Made by a program: the position numbers and the translations under genes. A stretch of 64,000 nt of DNA, from positions 42,367,338 to 42,431,337 of the forward strand of contig NC_091134.1 of NCBI RefSeq assembly GCF_041381155.1, read 5' to 3'. Source of the DNA: Argopecten irradians. Lineage: Eukaryota > Mollusca > Bivalvia > Pectinida > Pectinidae. Below are positions 24,792-36,009 of the stretch, piece after piece (position 1 is the first letter of the stretch; each line of letters starts with the position of its first letter). The notes below the pieces were generated by a model. It did no database searches. It saw only the letters and a program-made list of their open reading frames with translations, and was not told the DNA's origin.

Positions 24792-27700
24792 CTACCGATG
24801 ATGGAGTAGTTGAGTCAGTTTGTCCTGGAGAGCAGTCACTGTAATCCTGTTTTCTATGTTGTGCTGTGGAAACAAAACGAGAATTTGAGAAATATATTTA
24901 ACAATACAAACATGCTACATAGTATTCTTGCTAAAATTCATTAGAGCAAAATGAGGAATAGTTCTTTAATCTGTTTAATTATTTACCTGCCAACAATTAT
25001 CCATCAAGAGATTTCTGACTTGTGGTGGTACTGTGTGTTTGGTGGCCGTCATCATGTTGTCCACATTACTCATCACCTGTAATGTAAAATAAGACACACT
25101 CTTCTCACCTCGTACAATATACCTTAGACATTAGCATGAACCATACAGAAGAAAATCTTTTCTATAAACAGTTGTAGTCTGTTTCAGTTTGGTTTATTAA
25201 AGTCATATTAACAGTGGTCTTTTATTATGTTACAACGTTTATGTCATTACAGAAATCCTACCATTTACCCCTACATAAACCTAGAGTCTGGGGTAAGTCT
25301 TTTATGTCATTACAGAAATCCTACCATTTACCCCTACATAAACCTAGAGTCTGGGGTAAGTCTTTTATGTCATTACAGAAATCCTACCATTTACCCCTAC
25401 ATAAACCTAGAGTCTGGGGTAAGTCTTTTATGTCATTACAGAAATCCTACCATTTACCCCTACATAAACCTAGAGTCTGGGGTAAGTCTTTTATGTCATT
25501 ACAGAAATCCTACCATTTACCCCTACATAAACCTAGAGTCTGGGGTAAGTCTTTTATGTCATTACAGAAATCCTACCATTTACCCCTACATAAACCTAGA
25601 GTCTGGGGTAAGTCTTTTATGTCATTACAGAAATCCTACCATTTACCCCTACATAAACCTAGAGTCTGGGGTAAGTCTTTTATGTCATTACAGAAATCCT
25701 ACCATTTACCCCTACATAAACCTAGAGTCTGGGGTAAGTCTTTTATGTTATTACAGAAATCCTACCATTTACCCCTACATAAACCTAGAGTCTGGGGTAA
25801 GTCTTTTATGTCATTACAGAAATCCTACCATTTACCCCTACATAAACCTAGAGTCTGGGGTAAGTCTTTTATGTTATTACAGAAATCCTACCATTTACCC
25901 CTACATAAACCTAGAGTCTGGGGTAAGTCTTTTATGTCATTACAGAAATCCTACCATTTACCCCTACATAAACCTAGAGTCTGGGGTAAGTCTTTTATGT
26001 TATTACAGAAATCCTACCATTTACCCCTACATAAACCTAGAGTCTGGGGTAAGTCTTTTAGTGTTATACACCTTACACAAGAAGTTTTTTTAACCATTCT
26101 ATTAACAGCAATTCTATCTTTACTTAAGGTATAGATTTTTATTTTGTTGAGGTTATAAGGGTATAATGATAATGGAGCATGTGTATTCGCCGGGGTTACA
26201 TAAAATTTACACCAGCTTCATTATCATTATACCCTAATAACCTCAACAAAATAAAAATCTTTTCCTTATATTTACAGTTTTTCACGTAAATGAATATAAT
26301 TTATTCTCGCGGCAGTTGCATATTTGTTATTAAAATACCCCTATTTTTTTCTCTCTCGTCTTCGTCAACGAATTCAATTGAACAGCTGATTGGAATCGAG
26401 TCATTCATATGTTCCCATCAAAAGTGGGGTCATGACCCCACGTTGCTACGCCATCGACTGTTCCCATAACAATAGAATTGCCGCACGTGTTGTGCTATCA
26501 TTATACTCTGATAATGATAATACTAGAAAGCATGGTTATTGAGTCCATGTCAGCGCAAACTGTAAATATTCTTGGATAAATGACATTTTTTTTGGTAAAA
26601 TATTACTCTAACATAAATGCAGAATATGCGCAGCCAGACCTTGGTTCAAAACCAGTACAGCTCTCTGTTTGCCAGAAATCGATCTGATCCAGAACCGTTA
26701 TATTACAGTGCATCAAAGTAATTCTATCATTGAAAGTATGAACAGATAAGGATGATCATCTATTTTGGATTCACTAGCTCTTTTAACATATACGTTACTT
26801 GTTTTAAGTAGATAAATTTCTTGATTATGATGAATCAATTGATTCTGAACCTTTACATAAAATTAGATAAAATACAAATGACATTATACCGCTTTAAATA
26901 TAGCTTCCCGACTGGAGTGCCGTAAGTGGTGCCACATCTGTTTTCCAGTCAGCATCTCTGCAAACAGACAAGCTGCTCCCCATATGTCTGATCTCTCCTC
27001 CAGCTTTATATAACTGTCACAGGCCACAATCTTAAGGAATAATGGGAACAGTATGAGGCATATACATAATAATTTGTACATCTCTTTTGGTTTTGCTTTA
27101 GTCTAGATAAATCATATTGCATACATAACATAGTATACAAAGGACTATGTATGGTATGGGCTGGGCCCTTTTTGGCCCTTAAATCCTTGAAAACTGTTAT
27201 TTAGTGATTAATTTGTTATATTTATTACATCCCTGATTCAACTATAATAACTGTTTTTTAAAAACCATAGAGCGCATCCTTGAACAAACTTTATATTTCT
27301 CCTAAAGATGAATTGGAAGTGCAGACATATTCTCAGTAAATATTAAGTTTGTTCAAGGATGCAATCTATAGTTTCATAGACAAAAACTTGGCAAAAAATG
27401 ACAAAAATTTTCAAAATTTCCACATTTCATAATTTATAACAGGAAAATTTTGTTCCTTACTCTCTATGATTTTTGCAAATTTTTATATATAGAAAGCTTA
27501 CCTCAGGGGGTACGATACAGGCCGGAAGTGTACTTTTGTGGAAAACCACATCTGCTTTATCATTCCTGATGAGTGACATTGATAAATTGGACAAGTATAC
27601 CTGGTTACGTATTGTGTCCTTAAACAACACATTGGAGGCTGAAAAACAAGCAACATTGTTTACAAAAGAGGTCCAATAGGCCTGATTCTTTTATCAGGTA

Positions 27701-30700
27701 CTGATATCTAACTGATTCTCTATATCAAACCATTTAGTAAACAAAAAGACACATGATAATATGAGACAAATGGAATGCAATGTTTTTCAGATATTTGGGA
27801 AAACTGTTTACCAATATACTTGTTTGCTTACCTGTCCAGTATAGGTAAATGATTTGCTTTTCATGAAGGAATGTCAGAGCGCTAAGTAACTGCTGCATGA
27901 TAAAGGTAGCCTCATCAGGTCTCAGGAACATGTGGAGATCTTGGTACTCTTCTAGTGTACCACCTGTAACACAAAACACTTCACTATACAACTAAGGAAA
28001 CGTACAGGTATCAAAACACTTTACTATATAGCTAAGGAAACATACAGGTATCAAAATGCTTCACTATACAGCTAAGGAAACATACAGGTATCAAAACGCT
28101 TCACTATACATCTAGGTAAACATACAGGTATCAAAACGCTTCATTATACAGCTAAGGAAATATACAGGTATCGCAACACTTCACTATACAGCTAAGGAAA
28201 TATGTGTTACACTTCACTATACAGCTAAGGAAATATGTGTTAAACATCTATAATATGAAGGCCTGCATGCCAGATTTCATCAATGAAAAAAAATAAATCG
28301 TAAAAAGAAAAATTTGCAGTATGAAATTCTTTTTGGCAGTAGAAATTATAATTGTATCAAAATAAAACCTTCCCTTATAAAAGTGTTACATTTCATACCT
28401 TTTAAACTGGACACTACAAGTGAAAACAAAGTAATACCCTTTTGGCCCGGAGATATATATTCCCATCAATATTTACAACTCAAGCACAACTTTATTGTAA
28501 TGGTAATTCAGTGATTATCAATGCTTACCACACATGAATTCTGTACATGTGTATAAGTAGTCAGCCGTGTTGTAGAGCCACATGTGGGGAACTATACGTT
28601 GGTGCCCACAACCAATCAGCTTCCTGTAAACCTCCATCAAGTTGCTTCTACCACGATCTTTCTTCAACACCTACATATAAATAACACCAAATTTAGTTTT
28701 CTTAAAAGAACATCATTTGAAAGTTATAAGTTTTGACATTAAGAGTTGATAAAGAACATTGGCAATATTAGATCAAAGTTTTATTGGTTTTTGTAAGTTA
28801 TCATTAAACTTTTTTTGACTTTTTAAACCGCTTTACCTGTATCAGTATGTGTGAAAAGTTTTGATGACTAGGAAATTTTGCATTCACCATACAGATGACT
28901 GGTAAAGCATCAGGAACATGTAAGGCAACAGGTCTAGAAGTGATTAGAACCTAACAAGGCTTCCAACTTACGCGCTTAAGTATCAAGTCTCTGCTGTCCA
29001 CTTTCTCCTCTTCTTCAGTAAACATGGCCACATTACCGTAGTTACCAAACGTGGTGATGAGGATCATCTCGGGACTAGGGACGGCGTCAGTGTAACCAGG
29101 GGTGGTGAACTGAAACAGGGTGGGTTGTCATATTGTTAAAATACTCTCCAAGTTCCATTTACCATTAGTTCATACAAAACATATTATTTGCAAGACTACA
29201 TGTACAATCGTCATAAACGATGATAAGAAGAAAAACAATAGCAATCAAAATCTAAGAGGGTGGCCTGTTGGACATCTTGTTGTCCCAAAATGTATTAAGC
29301 AAATCTAGGGCTTATGTGGAGCCTATACATATGAAATTTGAGAATGAGGCCTTCAGTATTTTCCGAGAATTTGTGGTAATAAACTTCAACTATCAAAATC
29401 CAAGATTGCGGCGATTGGCAATCTTGTGTATTGATTGGTACAAAGAATCTACCATATTTTCCGGAGTATAAGCCGCGACTTTTTTCCTTGAAAATCGGGA
29501 GTGCAGCTAATACACCAGTGCGGCTTATCCGTGGACGAAAACCAAAATCTGACCATGTTTTTGCATTATTACGTCGTGGGCTTATATAACGGTGCGTCTT
29601 ATACGTGTACAAAACCTGAAAAAATCGTAAAAAAGACCTCTGCGGCTTATCCACAGGTGCGGTTTATTGTCCGGAAAATACGGTACACATGAAAATATGA
29701 CACAGATCCCTTCTACAGTGCTTTCTTAGAAATAGAAGTAACAAACTTCAACTATCAAAATCCAAGTTGGTGGCCAATCGGTCACAAAATGCATTAAGAC
29801 CCTAGGGTAACCTATAATGGAACTCGGTTAATACGAAATCAAAGAACAGAGATAAAACTTTGATTTATCCAAGTGTTTGAATTAAGCGAGTTCTCAATTA
29901 AGTCTACTGACGTTCTTAGTAATTTACTTGGTAATAGATCTGCTTGTTTCATGTCGTAAAACGATGTGAGCAAGAAAGCTATCAGAATCGTCGATGGTGG
30001 TTGCAAAATTATAACAATAAAATCAAAATAAATCTAAAATATCAATTCATCAACTGCACTCACAGCAGATTTTTCACTCACATATAAATAACAGACATAA
30101 CTTACGTAATTGAGACACGTTTTCATAGGAAATTATGTAGAAAGTAATTCTGCGCATATCAACTCATGATCAAACGATGGTGGCTGGTGAACAGTGTAAA
30201 GTCTATTTTGCCGAGTAAAAAGTTCAAAGCACTAACATTGCTCACACCTAAATAATTGTAGCATCGCTCTATAAAAACAGTGATCTTGTGCGGCTCCAAG
30301 TTGTGATTGCATTTGGAACACATTGCAAGGTGGTAAGAGATTAGTTCCATTCGAGTGTTCACACCATGCATGTGACAGGCTGGACGAGAGCACCTGTTTT
30401 GTATCAGGTCGCTATTCAGTCGAGGTAATGTTTATGTAAGTAATGAACATGAACTGTAGCTTTACAAATGATTATTGCTGATGATTGTTGATAAAATATA
30501 ACTTTGGTTCAATGCTAAACATTTAACAATTTTCCCGTGTTTTTGTAGTTGTAAGAAGCTTTTGAAATGCTGTTTTACGGCATATTTGTGGAAAAATCTG
30601 CATTTTCGGTAATCTTGTTGTCCAAAAAATCTCAATTCGATTTATACAAATGTTTTATGTATGATTTTTGTCATTCTGACCAAAAATTTACTTTGTATTA

Positions 30701-33681
30701 TCTGAGTTTTTCGAGTTTTCTGAATTAGAATTTTCTGAGTTTGATAAACAAACAGATGGAAGGACCGACCACAGGCAAAAGATGATTTAAAAAGACTGAA
30801 GGCAGCATTTGTTTTACTATATAATTTCCATGCTATATTTACCTCCTTTACCTCCCCCCCCCCCTTTTCACCCCCTCCCAGAACCTCTCATTCCCTGCAT
30901 GATCCCTTTACCTCTAGGAACTCTCCTCTGGCTGGGTAATCTTTAAATCTCTGGCCAAGACTGATACAGGGCAAACTCTGGCAGAGTAGGAACTGAGACA
31001 CTTCCTCAATCCCGCTGGAATAACTGTAACAGTAAGAAATGAGAAAAGTATAAACCTGAGGTCAACTCAATTGTGCACTCTTAAGAGAATTTCTTATACA
31101 TGTAGATGGAAAAGCTTTCAGAGGTGAGTTACAAACTAATTGATCAGAAGGAAATTGAATTCTAGAAGTAGAAGAGAGTAAATCGAAATAGGCTTGAACA
31201 TGAATTTACCTTCAATTCAACTTTTACAAGACTTTTGCCAGTCTGATAACAAGGTATTTTACAATAATTTTTAGTTTGTCCTAGAGTTGGAATTTCAGTT
31301 TCTATGAGAATTACCTGCGTAGGAGATGACACATAGGTACTGCACATTTGTACAGATATTGACAACAACTAAGTGTGTGATGGTAGAGGGCGTGGCCCAC
31401 CTGTTGGAGGGTAGTGTTACACTCCAGTGACCATTGTCCAGCCAGTGCCTGCGTCAGACCAATCACAGCCTCTCGTACCTGTAACAATGTCAGATTTCAT
31501 ACTTTTGAGTGTTAATAATTTATAATTATTATAATATCTGACTGATATTCAACTGAAATAATCTTCCTTGATTTTTCAAAAAAGTGATGAGGAAGATTTG
31601 TTTTAGTGCATATCTGGTAAATAACAATCAATAATAATTAACAAATATTTTTGCTAATATGTAGTACTGTAAAACATACCCTGTTACACTTGGTGTCAGT
31701 ACAGGAACTGTCGCGGCACCGTGAAATGTACTCAAGGTCAATGGTAGTACTCTGAAAAATGGAAATGAAGTACTGTATATCTATGTAGGGAGAAAAAAAT
31801 ATTACAAAATTACTCCAGAGAGAAAAGGGCAATATTTTACAAATACTCATAATTCTTATTTGAAGATAAACCACAACTCAAAGCAAATCCAAAGCAAACA
31901 TAAATTAAACAGCATATCACATTAAGAACTATGTTGAGAACCCTGCAAAAACCTTTGGAGAAACCAATCTTACCCTACTCCATCATTTGTGTCACAAACA
32001 ATATAATAATGTCTCAAAGGTTTCCGATGATTTCCAGAAGGGAGTTACTAAGTCATAAGAAATGTTGACTAACTCCTCACCTCATTTTGCTGCTTAGGCT
32101 TGCCTTGGTTAGGTGTCTGGTCTAGAAATAAAAAGTAACATCTTCACATTAATGTTAATATCATAACAGTCACAAAATCAAATTTTGTTTCTTGTCTATG
32201 CGTTTACAATAAATTATGTTCACATCTTACTAACCGTATATTGGCTGTGGTAGGGGATAAAGTGGAGGACATGATAAACAGTAGTAAACTGCTCTCTTAG
32301 GTGTTTTAAATTCAACAATCAATTTATATTCATAGTTACCATTTAGAGAAAACATTTCTAAGTAAGTGGTAAATTAATAAGTTCATGTACCACATTAGAG
32401 GGAGTATTTCACTATTATTCACACAGAAGAATATAACTTACATGGCGAAGGTGAGTTTGGTGATAATTTATAAGTTTCCAGCAAGTTGAGAAATTCCAAT
32501 GGGTCCTCCAAGTGTCTCTCTAGTAAAGATTTATCATTCTGGATCATTTGAATAAGCATACTGAATGGAGATCTGGGCAGCGCTTCAGCTTCTTCACTAG
32601 ATTGTGGTGCCTGGGACTCCACATTAGTAGACGGTATTTGTTCCCCACGTATATATTTACTAAAAACAAGATCATAAGATGGTGTTTGATAGCTTGGATC
32701 AGGCATGCCCGAGATATCAGTAGGAAGACAAACACTACTGTCAATGCCTGCACTCACATTACTTGGCATGCTGCCATTCTTTACGTAATTCAAGGAATCT
32801 TTCATGTTATCCCTGGATGATAACATGCTTACAAGTGGAATATTGCCAGCAAAATTGTCCTCACTTTCCTCCTTACCAAACACAGAAAGTATAGGCATAT
32901 TTGCATCTTCCCTAGTGGTATCTGAAAATGGAGATTCATATTGCAGTTTATGTCCCGACACAGTAGAGCCACTTTCTGCACTGGACTGAGAGGGTAGAGA
33001 GTTGGTAGGTGTTCCTGATGACAGGATACTAAGATTTGGTAATGCATCACTATTTGAACTGGAATTCATTTTTTCCTGAAGAACCTTCATTGAATGTTCT
33101 TCATGGTTATCAAAGACTTCACCTTCATGGTTCTGGGAGCCCATAGAATTATTCTTACTTCCATCTGACCCATATCCCGAGTCTTTGTAACTTCGACGCC
33201 GACTTTTAGCCTCATTGTTGTTGGAATTATCATCCTCACCATTTTCATGGTCTTGAAAACTGACACTTCTGATATATGGGGCTTGTTCTGGACCTTTGTC
33301 CAATGTTGAGGGGTTCCATTTTAAAATACCACATCCTCTGTCTGACGTAGCTGTTTCACTTTTTTCTCTGCCTTTCTTAAAAAAATTACAATCAATAGGT
33401 AAATTGTCTGGGTGGTCTGCCCTTGGACTGACCACATCTGGTAGTTCATCACTGTTCATGGAGTCACAGAATGTTGGTGTATGGTCGAGTGAGCTGGCCA
33501 TAGTAACCAGGTCCGGGACACTGGTACATTGCCCATATTCATTGCAAACTCCTTCATCAATTTCATCAGATCTATCCAAAAGTCTTTTTCTTCTTCCTGG
33601 CAGATTATTCGATCTTGAAGGCTTGCTATCTGTTGAATCCTGTGGATGTTCAACATCCTGATATGGGTCAAGGCTTGCCAT
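24792..33681 (-). CDS. TAZ-like zinc finger protein with C-terminal pseudokinase domain
   Basis: Twelve exons: 33681-32442, 32121-32081, 31751-31680, 31478-31315, 31023-30912, 29109-28972, 28670-28529, 27963-27832, 27638-27502, 27030-26890, 25076-24987, 24863-24792. Together they give exactly 826 codons plus stop, with GT-AG at every junction. The ATG at 33681 has G at -3 and +4; the frame is open upstream but has no earlier ATG. Residues 1-370 are disordered and Ser-rich, with DSGYGS at 167-172. Residues 371-404 look helical. Residues 435-505 resemble a TAZ finger: C439-x4-C444-x4-C449, then C471, ALYH, H485-x3-C489, C496-AVPM-C501. Residues about 555-826 have kinase layout: degenerate glycine loop FGNYGNV (564-570), Lys588, Glu602, SDIWG (740-744). 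HRD is YLY (676-678) and DFG is NLS (698-700), while Asn683 is kept. By eye the lobe is nearest the NIK/MAP3K group. Likely a catalytically dead scaffold. Confidence 0.85.
25241..26059 (+). repeat. 63-bp tandem array, 13 copies, in a pseudokinase intron
   Basis: Thirteen almost identical 63-bp units lie in the intron between pseudokinase exons 10 and 11, on the opposite strand sense. Each unit reads ATGTCATTACAG, a 40-bp body (AAATCCTACCATTTACCCCT...), then GTAAGTCTTTT. The only common variant is GTCATT against GTTATT. It occurs in copies 9, 11 and 13, so copies 8-13 alternate as dimers. Because 63 is divisible by three, two plus-strand frames stay open for about 290-306 codons. Confidence 0.97.
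26134..26259. mobile_element. Fold-back (MITE-like) element with 41-bp arms
   Basis: The 41-bp arm at 26134-26174 (AGATTTTTATTTTGTTGAGG...) is the reverse complement of 26219-26259 with about one mismatch, around a 44-bp loop. It lies 75 bp after the 63-bp array in the same intron. A related TATCATTATACTCTGATAAT piece follows at about 26497. Confidence 0.85.
27970..28245. repeat. Tandem repeat next to the pseudokinase exon 8 acceptor
   Basis: Six to seven copies of a unit of about 42 bp (CTTCACTATACAGCTAAGGA plus AACATACAGGTATCAAAA) begin within about 15 bp of the exon 8 acceptor at 27964. In gene direction they occupy the last 280 bp of the intron, including the usual branch-point zone. Confidence 0.9.
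29250..29805 (+). mobile_element. Pearl-like monomers in a pseudokinase intron, split by a MITE
   Basis: Fragments of the 155-bp monomer (AACTTCAACTATCAAAATCC, ACATATGAAATTTGAGAATG, GACACAGATCCCTTC) flank the MITE at 29452-29683 in the intron between exons 5 and 6. Orientation is the same as the element at 22817-24140. Both ends of the element are missing. Confidence 0.65.
29450..29685. mobile_element. MITE with about 25-bp TIRs and TA target duplication
   Basis: The left end CCATATTTTCCGGAGTATAA and the right end (reverse complement CCGTATTTTCCGGACAATAA) are inverted repeats with few mismatches, bounded on both sides by TA. The element is 232 bp, has no coding capacity and is inserted in pearl-like repeat DNA. 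Confidence 0.85.
29815..30745. mobile_element. Possible pogo/Tigger-type non-autonomous element
   Basis: The left edge GGAACTCGGTTAATACGAAA and the right edge (about 30680-30745, reverse complement with ACTCAGATAATACAAAG and AAAACTCGAAAAACTC) look like decayed inverted ends rich in the CTCGGTTAATACGAA theme of pogo-like elements. No transposase was recognised. It lies in the same pseudokinase intron as the preceding MITE. Confidence 0.4.
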
Positions 33682-33828
33682 TACAACAGATTGGACATAT
33701 ACATATATTTGGGTTTGTGTGATAGAAGTCAAATCCGCAGCATGTTGTTTGTAGTGCAGTCAATATACAGTGGACTGTAAACCATCAAGATCTCTAAATC
33801 ATCACTGTATACAGCACCTTAGCAATCT
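33682..33828 (-). other. Probable 5' UTR part of pseudokinase exon 1
   Basis: On the minus strand, GTCTATTTCAG at about 33829-33839 is a good acceptor, so the first coding exon probably begins at 33828 with about 147 bases of leader and an upstream non-coding exon exists. The leader contains short upstream ATGs, for example ATGCTGCGGATTTGA. An AAG/GTACGT donor near 35650 is a candidate for the upstream exon, which is speculative. Confidence 0.45.
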
Positions 33829-33839
33829 GAAATAGACAA

Positions 33840-34540
33840 AAGATACAAAATGCTGAATATATAACACATGTTCTTTAAGACAACTAAGGAAGATGCTTCA
33901 AGATTTTTAAGTATACTTTTACAAAGAAAGATATTTTGCGGCCAAATTCATCTTTGGGACAAAAAAAAGTTTAAAGATGATATATATTTAGGAAATTAAC
34001 ATTTAATTTATCTCTGTTATCTCTGTAATGTATCTATCTAAAATTTCCAGGACGTGATAAGATAACTATCATGGGTAAGCTTATAACTTTTTGGACAAGA
34101 TTATCAAATCAATTTTTCGAATACATTTTGAAAAATTAAAGCTTTATGTACTTTTAAAGATTTGTAAGTATGTAATTGTATAGAAACTTCTAATGTGACT
34201 GGATTGGATTAATTAAATATATTGATTATCAACAACCAGGTTGCTCAATAAATGGGTTTAAAAATACCGAAGCAACCTTGGTAAAGTATGATTTACCATT
34301 GATTAGGCTCTCATTCCTTTAAGTTTGATAGTGATGTCACAAAAATCATGTCAAAATATGACATAATGATCACCCAGAAGTGGGGATTATTTGACTGTAA
34401 ATGGTACTTTACACAAGTCACTTAATTAAAGTGTATTTCAAAATTAACATATTGTAAGAGCAACTAGCTATATCTAGTGTTCTTAAGTCCTAGGTTTTTT
34501 AATTAAGGTCTGTTAATTATGTCAGTTTGAGGGTAAAGTA
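33840..34540. other. Non-coding, upstream intron or flank of the pseudokinase gene
   Basis: AT-rich sequence without a recognised exon or repeat. Confidence 0.4.
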
Positions 34541-34542
34541 CC

Positions 34543-34875
34543 TTAGTTTTTCCTAATGTCTCTCGTAACACCACCTCACTTTTGGCCTTTGGTCAAGCAC
34601 TCGCCCCTGTGAGGTAGGTTCTCTCCTCTCGCCCAGACACACCATAAGTCTATAAAATTGGAAGTTTCTGCTCCTGCTTAGCATTCAGCATACAGGGAGC
34701 AGGACAACTGGTTTGCCCGTTGCCAGTATAATGTGACCAGGTGGGGTGTGTTGCTTGGTGTCCTTGGCAGAATGCTTCAGCAATAAAGCACTATTAAAAA
34801 AGGGCAAGAGTTCCACTATACAATGACAATGACCCTGGCTGTTAATAGGACGTTAATTAATTAAACAAACAAATT
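34543..34875 (+). mobile_element. SINE-like dispersed repeat with AAACAAACAAA tail, copy A
   Basis: Shares ordered blocks with 47936-48416 and 53375-53830: CTCACTTTTGGCCTT, CGCCCCTGTGAGG, GACACACCA, TGCTCCTGCTTAGC, TTCAGCATACAGGGAG, CAGTATAATGTGACC, GGTGTGTTGCTTGGTGTC, AAAGCACTAT, AGGGCAAGAGTTCCACTATA. It ends GGACGTTAATTAATTAAACAAACAAA. The constant 3' end and short tail repeat indicate retroposition. Weak tRNA-SINE similarity (GACTGGGTCGATCGTAAG, GTAGCTCAATC) follows at 34918-34960. Confidence 0.75.
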
Positions 34876-35189
34876 GAAGGTAAAGACTTTCAGAAGAGAG
34901 GAATGTACAGCGAAATTTGACTGGGTCGATCGTAAGCGAGCATGTAGGTAGCTCAATCATATTGATGTTTTGGAAGAACCTGTGCATCTGGCTGGTTTTC
35001 AGAGGTACTGGATTCTATTTTCTATCCCGTTAAATACTTTTACATAAATAAATCAGGGAAATAATCGTAAAGGAACAAATGTAGAATTACAACAGAGGGA
35101 AAAAAACCACATGACGTATCAGAGAGAGAGTAGTAATTAAGTTCCCACCCTAAAGTCAACATCAGAAATTGTGCAGTAACGTTACATAT

Positions 35190-35400
35190 ATATACAGAGG
35201 ACTCCACATAATCGAATAACGGTTATTTGAATATTTCGGTTATTTGCATAAAATTCTGCGGTCCCGATTTTTTCTTCTTTATCTTTGTTTTTCAACTCCG
35301 TGTATTTGCATAGACTTTTACATGACCTCCCGTGACATCCCGTTATTTGAATAAAATATTTGGGAAATTCTATAAATAAAATCGAATATTTTTCAATTTT
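35190..35400. mobile_element. Fragment of a dispersed element (GGTTATTTGAATA theme)
   Basis: AGAGGACTCCACATAATCGA and GGTTATTTGAATATTTCGG resemble, in inverse orientation, a segment at about 54685-54755 (CCGGTTATTTGCATATTTTC ... AAATAAGCGGAATCCTCTG). The two look like ends of the same inverted-repeat DNA element family. Complete element limits were not determined. Confidence 0.4.
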
Positions 35401-36009
35401 GCAATATAGTTTTAGCGAAATTCGCCGATATATGTTTCAAGATACTTCGCTTTTACTAGAAATCATCATGGTGACAGATTAACGTTATCGTATGGCTTGT
35501 TATTTTATGCATGAATCTGCAAAGGTATTCGACGCTGTTATGATATACATCGGCAGCGGTTGATCATAACTTAAGTATAATCACTGACTCAAACATCTAA
35601 TTAAAGCATTTGCACTTTCAAATATGTTTATTTATTAACGTAACGTACCTTCATTCGCGATCGGTTGGAGAAACCATGCTTCCTTACAACAATCGCCATT
35701 CATGAGTAATCTCGTTCAACCAGAGTCTTGTTGGCTAGGACAGACATGTGTGAATCAAGCCTCTCGTTGAACGAGACATACAAGCATGCAAAGTCGGCGT
35801 GCAATGGTTACCGCAAGTTTCGAACAATATGTAGGATACAAAAGATACTTGCTACGTTGTTTCATTGCTACTTGAATACATGTATTGACAAAACAAAATA
35901 CGCCATCTTTAAATCTCCATTTTTTAACATACAATGGTTTGACATATTAAAATATAGGTTTGTATTTTTACACTGTTTTTAAACTCATACAAAAAATATT
36001 TAAGAAACC

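Noticed and set aside
25214-26134. A 306-codon frame of 21-residue peptide repeats, with a second 288-codon frame overlapping it
   Set aside because: Two different frames are equally open because the unit is 63 bp without stops; there is no signal sequence, domain or third-position divergence, and it lies in an intron of a well-supported gene.
29815-30745. A pogo transposase gene
   Set aside because: Only decayed end-like sequences are visible; open frames inside (for example 30159-30371) have no DDE or helix-turn-helix motif.
32220-32255. A 10-nt microexon (CCAATATACG) between pseudokinase exons 1 and 2
   Set aside because: Acceptor and donor-like bases flank it, but exon 1 and exon 2 already join in phase, and a 10-nt insert would break the frame.
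32544-33671. Overlapping frames on both strands inside pseudokinase exon 1
   Set aside because: They are shadows of the long exon 32442-33681, which is supported by splice phase with eleven other exons.
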